Assembly: GCA_945868305.1 (NCBI GenBank)
Contig: CAMBKU010000015.1
Location: forward strand, 1 to 42,579
DNA from: an uncultured Lachnospiraceae bacterium
GTDB lineage: Bacteria; Bacillota; Clostridia; Lachnospirales; Lachnospiraceae
Direction: 5' to 3'
Length of the DNA stretch: 42,579 nt
Positions 8,522 to 14,938 of the stretch are shown piece by piece. Below the pieces are notes generated by a model. It saw only the letters and a list, made by a program, of their open reading frames with translations. It was not told where the DNA came from and did not search any database. Within the stretch, counting starts at the first letter, position 1; every line of letters begins with the position of its first letter. The position numbers and the translations under genes were made by a program.

Positions 8522-8590
8522 ATGGCAACAAAAAAAGACACAGGAATGAGCCAGATGATTTCTTTGCTCCCTCCTGTGTCTTTTTTGCCA
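8522..8590. terminator. Bidirectional intrinsic terminator
   Basis: A 15-bp perfect stem pairs 8531-8545 (AAAAAAGACACAGGA) with 8572-8586. An inner GAGC/GCTC helix (8548-8551/8566-8569) lengthens it. T-tracts occur on both strands, so it can end the small gene (plus) and the converging membrane protein gene (minus). Confidence 0.85.
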
Positions 8591-8592
8591 TT

Positions 8593-8976
8593 TTAGGTAC
8601 GATACAGATAACAAAGTACAATGACCGATATAAAATATACAAGCGCCGCCAAAAGAGCAAACAGCACCTGTCCACCGATCACTCCCGCCACAATTTGAGC
8701 CACCACAACCAATATATGCAAAAAAATTGGCAGATTATAAAAACATTTTGCCAACAGTACCTCAAGTAAAGCAATCACACACACAAGCACCACCGGCATT
8801 TTACATGCAAAAATTCCAACAACGATAAAAATAACCGTCATCAAGACAAATCCGGCTATTGCCGTAACCTGCTCCTCCGTTTTTCTTTTTCTTCTTCTGG
8901 AAAGATTTTTCCGTGGTCTTTTTCCGGTATTTGATATAAATTCCTTTATTTCCTCTCTGTTTGTTTCTTCCTTCAT
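8593..8976 (-). CDS. Small integral membrane protein of unknown function
   Basis: The 127-residue product has a charged, Arg/Lys-rich N-terminal tail (about 1-35), then three or four hydrophobic segments to the C-terminus. I do not recognise a family. The reading frame stays open for 47 more codons upstream, but that part overlaps the candidate promoter. AAGGA and GGAG lie directly before the ATG at 8976, so I chose this start. The gene is transcribed toward the bidirectional terminator at 8522-8590 and diverges from tRNA-Thr. A role in the envelope is only a guess from topology. Confidence 0.65.
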   Translation of the reverse strand: MKEETNREEIKEFISNTGKRPRKNLSRRRKRKTEEQVTAIAGFVLMTVIFIVVGIFACKMPVVLVCVIALLEVLLAKCFYNLPIFLHILVVVAQIVAGVIGGQVLFALLAALVYFISVIVLCYLYRT

Positions 8977-9028
8977 ATACGTCCTTCTCCTTTTTGTAAA
9001 TACATGGATTCTTTCCCCATATGATAGC

Positions 9029-9057
9029 ATTATAACAAGGAATAAAAAAAAGAACAA
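9029..9057 (-). promoter_or_regulatory. Promoter of the small membrane protein gene
   Basis: On the minus strand TTGTTC (9052-9057) and TATAAT (9029-9034) are 17 bases apart. The start codon lies about 50 bases downstream. It is back-to-back with the tRNA-Thr promoter. Confidence 0.6.
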
Positions 9058-9074
9058 CTTTTTTAAAAAAACAA

Positions 9075-9103
9075 TTGCATTCTTTTTCATTTTTATATAT
9101 AAT
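9075..9103 (+). promoter_or_regulatory. Promoter of tRNA-Thr
   Basis: TTGCAT (9075-9080) and a perfect TATAAT (9098-9103) are 17 bases apart. The mature tRNA begins 26 bases after the -10. Confidence 0.7.
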
Positions 9104-9128
9104 ATCTCTTGTCGCATGTGAGTGGCAG

Positions 9129-9201
9129 GCTGGAATGGCTCAGTTGGTAGAGCAGCTGATTCGTAATCAGCAGGTCGTCGGTTCGAGTCCGATTTCCAGC
9201 T
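9129..9201 (+). tRNA. tRNA-Thr (anticodon CGU)
   Basis: A full cloverleaf can be drawn. The acceptor stem is GCTGGAA/TTCCAGC, the D arm GCTC/GAGC, the anticodon stem GCTGA/TCAGC with loop TTCGTAA (anticodon CGT in DNA), and the T arm GTCGG-TTCGAGT-CCGAT. Length is 73 bases. The discriminator is T and CCA is not encoded. A strong promoter precedes it and a terminator follows within five bases. Confidence 0.95.
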
Positions 9202-9205
9202 TTTT

Positions 9206-9236
9206 AAAGCAGATACTTTTTAGTATCTGCTTTTTT
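9206..9236 (+). terminator. Intrinsic terminator of tRNA-Thr
   Basis: AAAGCAGATACT (9206-9217) pairs with AGTATCTGCTTT (9222-9233) across a 4-base loop and runs into a T-tract ending at 9236. The T-tract directly abuts the structured element that starts at 9237. Confidence 0.85.
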
Positions 9237-9291
9237 GTTGCCATGCAACCGAAGGGAACTGCCAGTGGCAGGTCCTGTAGGTTATGGCGAC
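9237..9291 (+). other. Structured hairpin element upstream of codY (copy B)
   Basis: A 55-base stretch folds into one rod. GTTGCCAT (9237-9244) pairs with ATGGCGAC (9284-9291), AACC (9247-9250) with GGTT (9280-9283), GGGA (9254-9257) with TCCT (9273-9276), and CTGCC (9259-9263) with GGCAG (9267-9271) around loop AGT. A terminator-like hairpin follows at 9309. A related copy lies inverted after codY. It could be a small RNA, a processed leader or a palindromic repeat; I do not recognise a family. Confidence 0.6.
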
Positions 9292-9308
9292 GAGGGAAAT
9301 ACTTTATT

Positions 9309-9328
9309 GCGGACTTGTCCGCTTTTTT
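9309..9328 (+). terminator. Short intrinsic terminator before codY
   Basis: GCGGAC (9309-9314) and GTCCGC (9317-9322) form a tight hairpin followed by six T. Together with the rod at 9237-9291 it gives the layout of a small non-coding RNA ending at about 9328, or a guard against read-through from tRNA-Thr into codY. Confidence 0.65.
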
Positions 9329-9389
9329 ATACAATTTGAATAATTTTCTTCCTATTTTTGTCTTTTTTGTATAATATTGGGAATGTCAC

Positions 9390-9418
9390 TTGATTATTTT
9401 GCGTTTTTATGATAATAT
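9390..9418 (+). promoter_or_regulatory. Candidate codY promoter
   Basis: TTGATT (9390-9395) and TAATAT (9413-9418) are 17 bases apart, giving an expected start near 9425, about 37 bases before the codY ATG. Confidence 0.55.
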
Positions 9419-9425
9419 TTAATAA

Positions 9426-9432
9426 TTCGACA
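9426..9432 (-). promoter_or_regulatory. Candidate Spo0A box at the codY start site
   Basis: TTCGACA on the plus strand is the complement of TGTCGAA, which matches the Spo0A box core TGNCGAA. It lies at the expected transcription start of codY, where binding would block initiation. A 7-base match can occur by chance, so position is the main argument. Confidence 0.35.
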
Positions 9433-9461
9433 GTGAGTTTATTAATAAAAGGAGGCAGAAT

Positions 9462-10244
9462 ATGAGCATACAATTGCTTGACAAAACGCGGAAAATCAAC
9501 AGTTTTCTGCACAACAACAATTCATCAAAAGTCGTATTTAACGACATTTGCAAAGTTATGACAGATATATTGGATTCCAACATTCTGGTCATCAGTAAGA
9601 AAGGAAAAATTCTTGGTACAAGCCAGTGTGCAGGGACTGACGAAATTCAGGAATTAATTGTCGATGATATTGGCGGATTCATCGATCCTTTGCTGAACGA
9701 AAGACTTCTTGGCATTTTATCCACAAAGGAAAATGTCAATCTTGAAACTTTAGGTTTTGAATCCAACATTAACCGCTATTCAGCTGTCATTGTTCCAATT
9801 GACATCGCAGAAAAACGGTTCGGTACCTTATTTATATACCGTAACCAGAATCAGTATGATATTGATGATATTATTCTCTGTGAATACGGTTCAACCGTAG
9901 TCGGACTTGAAATGATGCGTTCCGTATTTGAGGAAAATGAAGACGAGGAAAGAAATATCCAGAACGTAAAATCTGCGATTAACACACTCTCTTTCTCTGA
10001 GTTGGAAGCCATCATCCATATTTTCGATGAATTACAGGGCGATGAAGGTATCCTTGTTGCCAGTCGCATTGCAGACCGTGTAGGCATTACCCGTTCGGTT
10101 ATTGTCAATGCTCTCCGTAAATTCGAGAGTGCCGGCATCATTGAATCCCGTTCTTCCGGAATGAAAGGTACCTATATCAAGATTTTAAATCCTGCAGTAT
10201 TCGATGAATTAAAGCAGATTAAATTGAAAAACCAGGGCTCTTAA
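9462..10244 (+). CDS. codY: GTP-sensing global regulator CodY
   Basis: The 260-residue protein is full-length CodY. Residues 1 to about 155 form the GAF domain that binds branched-chain amino acids in the family, starting with 'LLDKTRKINSFLH'. After a linker, the C-terminal winged helix contains 'ASRIADRVGITRSVIVNAL' and 'GMKGTYIKILNP', the near-invariant CodY DNA-binding part. CodY represses nutrient-scavenging and some sporulation-related genes when amino acids and GTP are plentiful. AGGAGG precedes the ATG by seven bases. The gene is monocistronic, with a terminator at 10303-10334. A Spo0A-box-like sequence and two inverted hairpin elements flank it. Confidence 0.97.
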   Translation: MSIQLLDKTRKINSFLHNNNSSKVVFNDICKVMTDILDSNILVISKKGKILGTSQCAGTDEIQELIVDDIGGFIDPLLNERLLGILSTKENVNLETLGFESNINRYSAVIVPIDIAEKRFGTLFIYRNQNQYDIDDIILCEYGSTVVGLEMMRSVFEENEDEERNIQNVKSAINTLSFSELEAIIHIFDELQGDEGILVASRIADRVGITRSVIVNALRKFESAGIIESRSSGMKGTYIKILNPAVFDELKQIKLKNQGS

Positions 10245-10250
10245 AATGCA

Positions 10251-10290
10251 CATAAACCCTACGGGACCTGCCATTGACAGTTTCCCGAGG
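10251..10290 (-). other. Structured hairpin element downstream of codY (copy C, inverted)
   Basis: Read on the minus strand, 10286-10251 aligns with 9254-9286 around the shared core TGGCAGGTCC-N-GTAGG. It folds into the same inner rod: GGGA/TCCC and CTGTC/GGCAG. Differences from copy B keep pairing in this orientation (G-T becomes G-C, C-G becomes T-G). It lies between the codY stop codon and its terminator. Confidence 0.5.
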
Positions 10291-10302
10291 TATAATAACA
10301 TA

Positions 10303-10334
10303 AGAGCGTATCGCAGCAGACTGTGATACGCTCT
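10303..10334. terminator. Hairpin terminator between codY and the converging gene
   Basis: AGAGCGTATC (10303-10312) pairs perfectly with GATACGCTCT (10325-10334), with an inner CAG/CTG. The T-richness after it is modest (ATTTAT), so on the codY strand it may be leaky. Confidence 0.7.
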
Positions 10335-10354
10335 ATTTATATCGTACTTTTCCA

Positions 10355-10816
10355 TTACTGAACCGGATTTTCTACCATCGGTTCCGGATCTACCGTCGGT
10401 TCCAAATCCTGTACTGGCTGCTCGGAATTCTCAGGCGCAACCTCTGTCCCCATCTCCGTAGATGATGCTGCTTCCTCCTCTGCTTCTTCCGCTTCTTTTG
10501 TAATATTCACCACGCTCGTATACGGATTTGCCGCTTCATATTCCTCCGTCTTATTTTTAAAAGAATATACATCAAAAGCTCCGATACCAATAATTGCAAC
10601 TACAAGGAGCATCACCGCCGCACGAAACTTCGGATCCCGTCCCTCTTTAAAATCATAGCCGCACTTTGGACATTCTTTCGACTTTGCCAAAGAGACAGTC
10701 CGCCCACACTTTGGACACTGACGTATAAAGATAAGCTGCAAAATTAGCCGCAGCAAAACAAATACAATAAGTAATATTACAATCCCCATTAAAACATATA
10801 TAATATATTCCGACAT
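10355..10816 (-). CDS. Zinc-ribbon membrane protein of unknown function
   Basis: This 153-residue protein starts with a membrane helix (about 5-28). A double-CxxC zinc ribbon follows ('CPKCGRTV' and 'CPKCGYDF'), then a second hydrophobic segment and an acidic Glu/Pro-rich C-terminal tail. The frame is open for 20 codons further upstream, but GAGG eight bases before the ATG at 10816 and the promoter at 10848-10876 fix the start. It is monocistronic and converges on codY. I cannot assign a function. The tail composition suggests an exposed, disordered region. Confidence 0.7.
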   Translation of the reverse strand: MSEYIIYVLMGIVILLIVFVLLRLILQLIFIRQCPKCGRTVSLAKSKECPKCGYDFKEGRDPKFRAAVMLLVVAIIGIGAFDVYSFKNKTEEYEAANPYTSVVNITKEAEEAEEEAASSTEMGTEVAPENSEQPVQDLEPTVDPEPMVENPVQ

Positions 10817-10847
10817 AATCTTTTCCTCTGTTTTTTTGTCTTTCTCT

Positions 10848-10876
10848 ACTATACTATAGTTGCTGCAATTAATCAA
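10848..10876 (-). promoter_or_regulatory. Promoter of the zinc-ribbon membrane protein gene
   Basis: On the minus strand TTGATT (10871-10876) and TATAGT (10848-10853) are 17 bases apart. The ATG follows 31 bases later. Confidence 0.65.
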
Positions 10877-10913
10877 TTTAAAATAATATCATAAATTCTT
10901 TATAGTTTTTTCA

Positions 10914-10942
10914 TTGTTTCTATATACAAATTATGGTACAGT
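10914..10942 (+). promoter_or_regulatory. Candidate promoter of the DUF5688 gene
   Basis: TTGTTT (10914-10919) and TACAGT (10937-10942) are 17 bases apart, 50 bases before the chosen ATG. It diverges from the zinc-ribbon gene promoter. Confidence 0.5.
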
Positions 10943-10992
10943 ATATCCACGCCGATTTTCTAAGCGGTAAAAATTTAATAAGGAGGACTTAT

Positions 10993-11892
10993 ATGACCTA
11001 TGACACTTTTAAAGACGAGGTTCTCGCCGGAATCAGAAGCAGAATTCCACAAGCTTCTCTCTCCATCGAACCTATCGTTAAAAACAACGAAATCGTATTG
11101 GACGGTCTTGTAATTATGGAGGACGGCACCAACATCTCACCCACGCTGTACCTGAATTATTACTATGAAAGTTATCAGGACGGCACAGATTTTTCTTCGA
11201 TTCTCGATTCTATTCTCTTTACCTATCATTCCAATAAACCATGTGGGAAAATTAACACTTCCTTTTTCACCGACTACCGGAATATCGAACATCGAATCGC
11301 CTACAAACTCATTCATTATGAAAAGAACAAACATCTTCTTCCTGACATTCCACACTATCGGTATCTGGACCTTGCTATTGTGTTCTACTGTCTGATTTCT
11401 ACATCTGCCGCAGGAAGTGCAACCATTCTGATTCGAAACGAACATCTTCATTTCTGGAACATTTCACGCAAACAGCTTTTTGATAAAGCAAAAGAAAATA
11501 CTCCAAAGCTTCTTCCCTATGACCTGCGAAATTTGAATGAGCTTATGAAAGAACTCATAAAAAAAGAGCAGGATGACCCCCTCCCAGAACCAGAAGAAGA
11601 TGCAGCCCTCTGCCCCATGTATGTCCTGACAAATCAAAACAAACTAAACGGTGCGGGCTGCATCCTCTATGAACATCTTCTAAAAAGCTTTGCAGACAAG
11701 CTGGAATCTGATTTATATATTCTTCCCAGCAGCATCCATGAGGTCATTCTGATTCCTGCTAACGGAAATACCTCCTATGAGGAACTTTCCCACATGGTGC
11801 AAGACGTCAACGAAACACAAGTCAGCGAAGAAGAAATCCTCTCCGACCACGTCTATTATTTTTCCAGGAATTCCAACTCTGTTCGTATGTAA
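10993..11892 (+). CDS. DUF5688 family protein
   Basis: The 299-residue soluble protein matches the DUF5688 pattern I know from Lachnospiraceae: an N-terminal part with 'PTLYLNYYYESYQDG' and a C-terminal 'MYVLTNQNKLNGAGCILY' followed by 'LPSSIHEVILIP'. Function is unknown. The frame is open 20 codons further upstream, but AGGAGG lies seven bases before the ATG at 10993 and the candidate promoter ends at 10942. It converges with glycogen synthase with only eight bases between the stop codons and no visible terminator, so the two transcripts probably overlap at their 3' ends. Confidence 0.8.
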   Translation: MTYDTFKDEVLAGIRSRIPQASLSIEPIVKNNEIVLDGLVIMEDGTNISPTLYLNYYYESYQDGTDFSSILDSILFTYHSNKPCGKINTSFFTDYRNIEHRIAYKLIHYEKNKHLLPDIPHYRYLDLAIVFYCLISTSAAGSATILIRNEHLHFWNISRKQLFDKAKENTPKLLPYDLRNLNELMKELIKKEQDDPLPEPEEDAALCPMYVLTNQNKLNGAGCILYEHLLKSFADKLESDLYILPSSIHEVILIPANGNTSYEELSHMVQDVNETQVSEEEILSDHVYYFSRNSNSVRM

Positions 11893-11900
11893 CCTGTCAT

Positions 11901-13349
11901 CTACAACAACCTTTTATATATTTTACCGTATTCTGCGGCAGAATTGCCCCAGGAATAATCCATTTCCATACAGCGGACTGCCATTTCATTCCAGCGTTCC
12001 CTGTGTTCAAAATACACATGCATTGCATAATGCAGCATATCTAACATTTCCTGCGCATTGAAATTACAGAAAGAAAATCCGTTTCCGGTATCCTCATACT
12101 CATTATATGCTTCCACGGTATCCTTTAACCCGCCTGTTTCCCGTACCATGGGAATTGTGCCGTAACGCATGCTCATAAGCTGGCTCAAACCGCATGGTTC
12201 AAACAGAGAAGGCATTAAAAAAGCATCGCTGGAAGCATATATTTTATGCGCAAGTGCTTCACTGTAATTTGTACTTACTGCTATTTTCTCCGGATATTTT
12301 CCGGCAAAATACCGGAACATCTTCTCATATTTTTCTTCTCCAGTCCCGAGTACTGCAAACTGTATCGGATCTTTACTTAAAATTTCTTCCAAATCATAGG
12401 CTACCAAATCAAATCCCTTCTGATTTGTCAGGCGGGAGACGATACTGACAAGAAATACATCATCCCGTTTCGGCAAATGTAGAATGTCCTGCAAGGCCAA
12501 CTTATTCGCCTTTTTCCCTGGCACAAAATCCAAACGGTCAAAATGCTTTGCCATATGCGAATCCGTCTTTGGATTGTAAAGTTCATAATCAATACCGTTT
12601 AATATTCCATAAAGCCTATCTTGCTTCATGCGCATCAGCCCATCTAACCCCTCTCCCCCTGCCGGAGTTTTGATTTCTTCTGCATAGGTCGGGCTGACTG
12701 TCGTGACAATATCCGAATACAGGATACCACCCTTTAGATAATTGGCCTCCCCATAGGATTCCAAGGCTCCGGTTCCTGGCTGAAATAGTTCCTTTGGAAG
12801 CCCCGTAATATCCATTACGGCATTTAACATCCATCGTCCCTGGAATTTCATATTGTGTATGCTGAAAATGGTTTTTATTCCCTGATAAAAAGTTTTACTC
12901 TGATAAAGATTCTTCAGATAAACCGGAATCAGTCCTGTCTGCCAATCATGGCAATGAATGATATCCGGCTGGAAATTGATAAGCGGCAATGCATCCAGCA
13001 CCGCTCTCGAAAAGAATGCAAATTTCTCCACATCCTCATAGATATTATTATAGGGCTTATCCCCTGCAAAATAATATTCATTATCAATAAAATAATAAAT
13101 TATATTTTCATACTGTACGGTCAAAATCCCTGCATATTGCCTGCGCCATCCCAAAGAAACATAGAAATGGGAATGAAAACGCAGCATTTTTTTTAAATTT
13201 TCCTCCATGCAGGCATATTTGGGTACAATCACCCTCACATCATACTCATCTTTATCCAGATATTTCGGCAAAGAACCGACCACATCTGCCAACCCGCCAG
13301 TTTTTACAAATGGAACTGCTTCGGAAGCAGCAAATAATATTTTTGTCAT
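11901..13349 (-). CDS. glgA: Glycogen synthase (ADP-glucose type, GT5)
   Basis: The 482-residue enzyme transfers glucose from ADP-glucose to the growing alpha-1,4-glucan. The N-terminal 'KTGGLADVVGSLP' (Lys16 binds ADP-glucose in the family), 'HCHDWQTGLIPVYL' and the C-terminal 'FEPCGLSQLMSMRYGT' and 'ETGGLKDTV' are all present. Length is standard for bacterial GlgA. No other glycogen genes (glgC, glgB, glgP) lie beside it, so it is separated from the usual operon. The only other glucan enzyme in the window is the GH13 at 2428-4179. A promoter is visible at 13388-13416. Confidence 0.96.
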   Translation of the reverse strand: MTKILFAASEAVPFVKTGGLADVVGSLPKYLDKDEYDVRVIVPKYACMEENLKKMLRFHSHFYVSLGWRRQYAGILTVQYENIIYYFIDNEYYFAGDKPYNNIYEDVEKFAFFSRAVLDALPLINFQPDIIHCHDWQTGLIPVYLKNLYQSKTFYQGIKTIFSIHNMKFQGRWMLNAVMDITGLPKELFQPGTGALESYGEANYLKGGILYSDIVTTVSPTYAEEIKTPAGGEGLDGLMRMKQDRLYGILNGIDYELYNPKTDSHMAKHFDRLDFVPGKKANKLALQDILHLPKRDDVFLVSIVSRLTNQKGFDLVAYDLEEILSKDPIQFAVLGTGEEKYEKMFRYFAGKYPEKIAVSTNYSEALAHKIYASSDAFLMPSLFEPCGLSQLMSMRYGTIPMVRETGGLKDTVEAYNEYEDTGNGFSFCNFNAQEMLDMLHYAMHVYFEHRERWNEMAVRCMEMDYSWGNSAAEYGKIYKRLL

Positions 13350-13387
13350 AAAAGCATCCCATCCCTTCCCTCTTTTTATCCAAAAAT

Positions 13388-13416
13388 ATTATAACTGATT
13401 CCATTTTATTTTTAAA
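13388..13416 (-). promoter_or_regulatory. Candidate glgA promoter
   Basis: On the minus strand TTTAAA (13411-13416) and a perfect TATAAT (13388-13393) are 17 bases apart. It lies between the spo0A stop and the glgA ATG. Confidence 0.55.
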
Positions 13417-13456
13417 GCAGTTTTCCGTTTAAATCACTTTCGTAAATTATCTCTTT

Positions 13457-14257
13457 CTACGCTTGGTGAACTTTGTACTCTAATCTGATTTTATCCGCAA
13501 TCAAAGCGATAAATTCTGAATTTGTCGGTTTACCCTTTCCATTATTGATCGTATAACCGAATAATTCATCAATCGTATCCATTTTTCCACGACTCCATGC
13601 CACCTCAATCGCATGACGGATTGCACGTTCGACACGGCTCGGCGTAGTCTGGTATTTCTTTGCAATAGTCGGATAAAGAATTTTAGTAATCGAGTTTAGC
13701 ATCTCAATGTCATTTACAGACATGATGATTGCCTCCCGTAGATACTGATATCCTTTAATATGCGCCGGAACGCCAATTTCATGAATAATATTGGTCACAT
13801 CTGCCTCAAGATTCCTCTCCACATATTCATCTTTTTTCTCATAGGCATTTACTTTTTTAATTTCTGTCCCCTTCTTGTTTTTATCCTTAATGTGTCTGAT
13901 TCGATTTAATACCATTTCATTATCAAAAGGCTTCATGATATAATAATCTGCGCCAAGTTCAAACGCATCCTCGGTAATTTTTTCCTGTCCGATTGCACTA
14001 ATCATGATAAATGCAGGTCTTTTCTTTAAAGTTGTATCCTTATTTACCTTATCCATAACACCAAGTCCGTCGAGTTTTGGCATGACAATATCCAGCAAAA
14101 CGACATCTGGCTGCTTGTTTCTTATAATTTCGTATGCTTCCTCCCCATCTTTTGCAGTTCCAACGACGTTTAATTCCTCATCGCTTTCCACGATTTTCCC
14201 AAGTAATCTTAACATTCTCTCATTATCATCTGCAATTGCTATTTTTAGTTTCTCCAT
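13457..14257 (-). CDS. spo0A: Sporulation master regulator Spo0A
   Basis: The 266-residue response regulator has a receiver domain (about 1-125) with Asp10/Asp11, phospho-acceptor Asp56 in 'VVLLDIVMP' and Lys109 in 'YYIMKPFD'. A linker is followed by the Spo0A-specific DNA-binding domain, whose recognition helix '[15 protein letters not shown]' is conserved across spore formers. Phosphorylated Spo0A starts sporulation. AGGAGG lies seven bases before the ATG. In most clostridia spoIVB lies directly upstream; here spoIVB is about 8 kb away, and spo0A has its own sigma-A-type promoter behind the terminator of the preceding operon. Confidence 0.98.
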   Translation of the reverse strand: MEKLKIAIADDNERMLRLLGKIVESDEELNVVGTAKDGEEAYEIIRNKQPDVVLLDIVMPKLDGLGVMDKVNKDTTLKKRPAFIMISAIGQEKITEDAFELGADYYIMKPFDNEMVLNRIRHIKDKNKKGTEIKKVNAYEKKDEYVERNLEADVTNIIHEIGVPAHIKGYQYLREAIIMSVNDIEMLNSITKILYPTIAKKYQTTPSRVERAIRHAIEVAWSRGKMDTIDELFGYTINNGKGKPTNSEFIALIADKIRLEYKVHQA

Positions 14258-14312
14258 TTTAGCCCCTCCTGCTGTTTAAGATAATAAAATCTCATAAAAC
14301 GAAACTATTTGT

Positions 14313-14341
14313 ATTATAATCATACTCTCGCGCTTGTTCAA
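14313..14341 (-). promoter_or_regulatory. spo0A promoter (sigma-A type)
   Basis: On the minus strand TTGAAC (14336-14341) and a perfect TATAAT (14313-14318) are 17 bases apart. The ATG is about 55 bases downstream. I could not find a convincing sigma-H promoter further upstream. Confidence 0.7.
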
Positions 14342-14447
14342 CAAAAATGTTTCTGCATTTTCCGACATTCCCTGTCAAATTACTATGCTTTTTTGTTGTT
14401 TTTGTTCCAAAGAAAAAATATTTTACCCCTTATTCTAGATATATAAT

Positions 14448-14497
14448 AAAAAAACAGACGGATTTTGTCGAAACACGTCGGCAACTTCTGTCTGTTT
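14448..14497 (-). terminator. Terminator after the AI-2E/PsiE operon
   Basis: On the minus strand AAACAGAC (14490-14497) pairs with GTCTGTTT (14452-14459) across a 30-base loop and is followed by a run of seven T. It ends the riboswitch-controlled operon and isolates spo0A from it. The long loop makes it less certain than the others. Confidence 0.6.
14466..14472 (+). promoter_or_regulatory. Candidate Spo0A box upstream of spo0A
   Basis: TGTCGAA in the context TTTTGTCGAAA matches the Spo0A box core TGNCGAA and the preferred flanks. It lies about 125 bases upstream of the spo0A -35, inside the loop of the preceding terminator. Autoregulation is known for Spo0A in Bacillus, but this distance is long. 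Confidence 0.35.
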
Positions 14498-14521
14498 CAT
14501 TTTCAGATAGTTCTATCCTGC

Positions 14522-14938
14522 TTATTGTTCTTTTTCAACTATTGGCTCTTTATCTTCTGTCTCTCCTGTAATAGGCTGATTTCCAAAGTGTTTGCGAATC
14601 ATAAGCAGCACTCCGACACTGACCACAGAAAGAAGGTCCTCCAAAGAGGTTGTCGTTTTTACCACCATATGCCTTGCAATCACAAATACCAACACCTCCA
14701 GTATGGTATCCGTATTCGGGCGCAACAACATTTTTAAAAATTCTACTCCGATTACGAGATTTAGCACCTGTTCTAAAAATCCCATAAATGCCCCTTCTGT
14801 CATTCTGTCACTCCAAAAAGTGCCAAATTCCTGCATCACCGTAATGCCGTTAATAATAATTGCCACAAGGACAAACAATCCCATAATCACTTCTAAAACA
14901 TGGCTGAACCGGTACAATCCATCAACTAGCTTCTTCAT
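14522..14938 (-). CDS. PsiE-like integral membrane protein
   Basis: The 138-residue protein has about four membrane segments. The C-terminal half ('GVEFLKMLL', 'LVFVIARHMVV', 'SLEDLLSVVSVGVLL') resembles the phosphate-starvation-inducible PsiE family. PsiE has no established biochemical function. An ATG eight codons upstream is also possible, but AAGGA lies eight bases before the ATG at 14938. The gene overlaps the end of the AI-2E family gene by 17 bases, so they are coupled and share the upstream riboswitch. That link suggests a role in metal or envelope homeostasis, which is inference. A terminator follows at 14448-14497. Confidence 0.65.
   Translation of the reverse strand: MKKLVDGLYRFSHVLEVIMGLFVLVAIIINGITVMQEFGTFWSDRMTEGAFMGFLEQVLNLVIGVEFLKMLLRPNTDTILEVLVFVIARHMVVKTTTSLEDLLSVVSVGVLLMIRKHFGNQPITGETEDKEPIVEKEQ

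Noticed and set aside
8209-8541. 110-residue minus-strand frame across the small gene and YibE leader
   Set aside because: No ribosome site. Its N-terminal 'FFVAMQ' comes from the repeat beside the terminator, and a plus-strand gene with a perfect AGGAGG occupies the same bases.
9075-9374. 99-residue plus-strand frame running through tRNA-Thr
   Set aside because: It is the translation of a tRNA and two terminators. The repeated 'FFVAMQ' reflects the DNA repeat, not a protein.
14342-14380. Possible sigma-H promoter (AGGGAAT) upstream of spo0A
   Set aside because: No GAAT-type -10 lies at the right distance. The sigma-A promoter at 14313-14341 is much better.
14499-14513. CodY-box-like sequence CATTTTCAGATAGTT
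   Set aside because: It has three mismatches to the consensus and lies between the PsiE-like stop codon and its terminator, not near a promoter.
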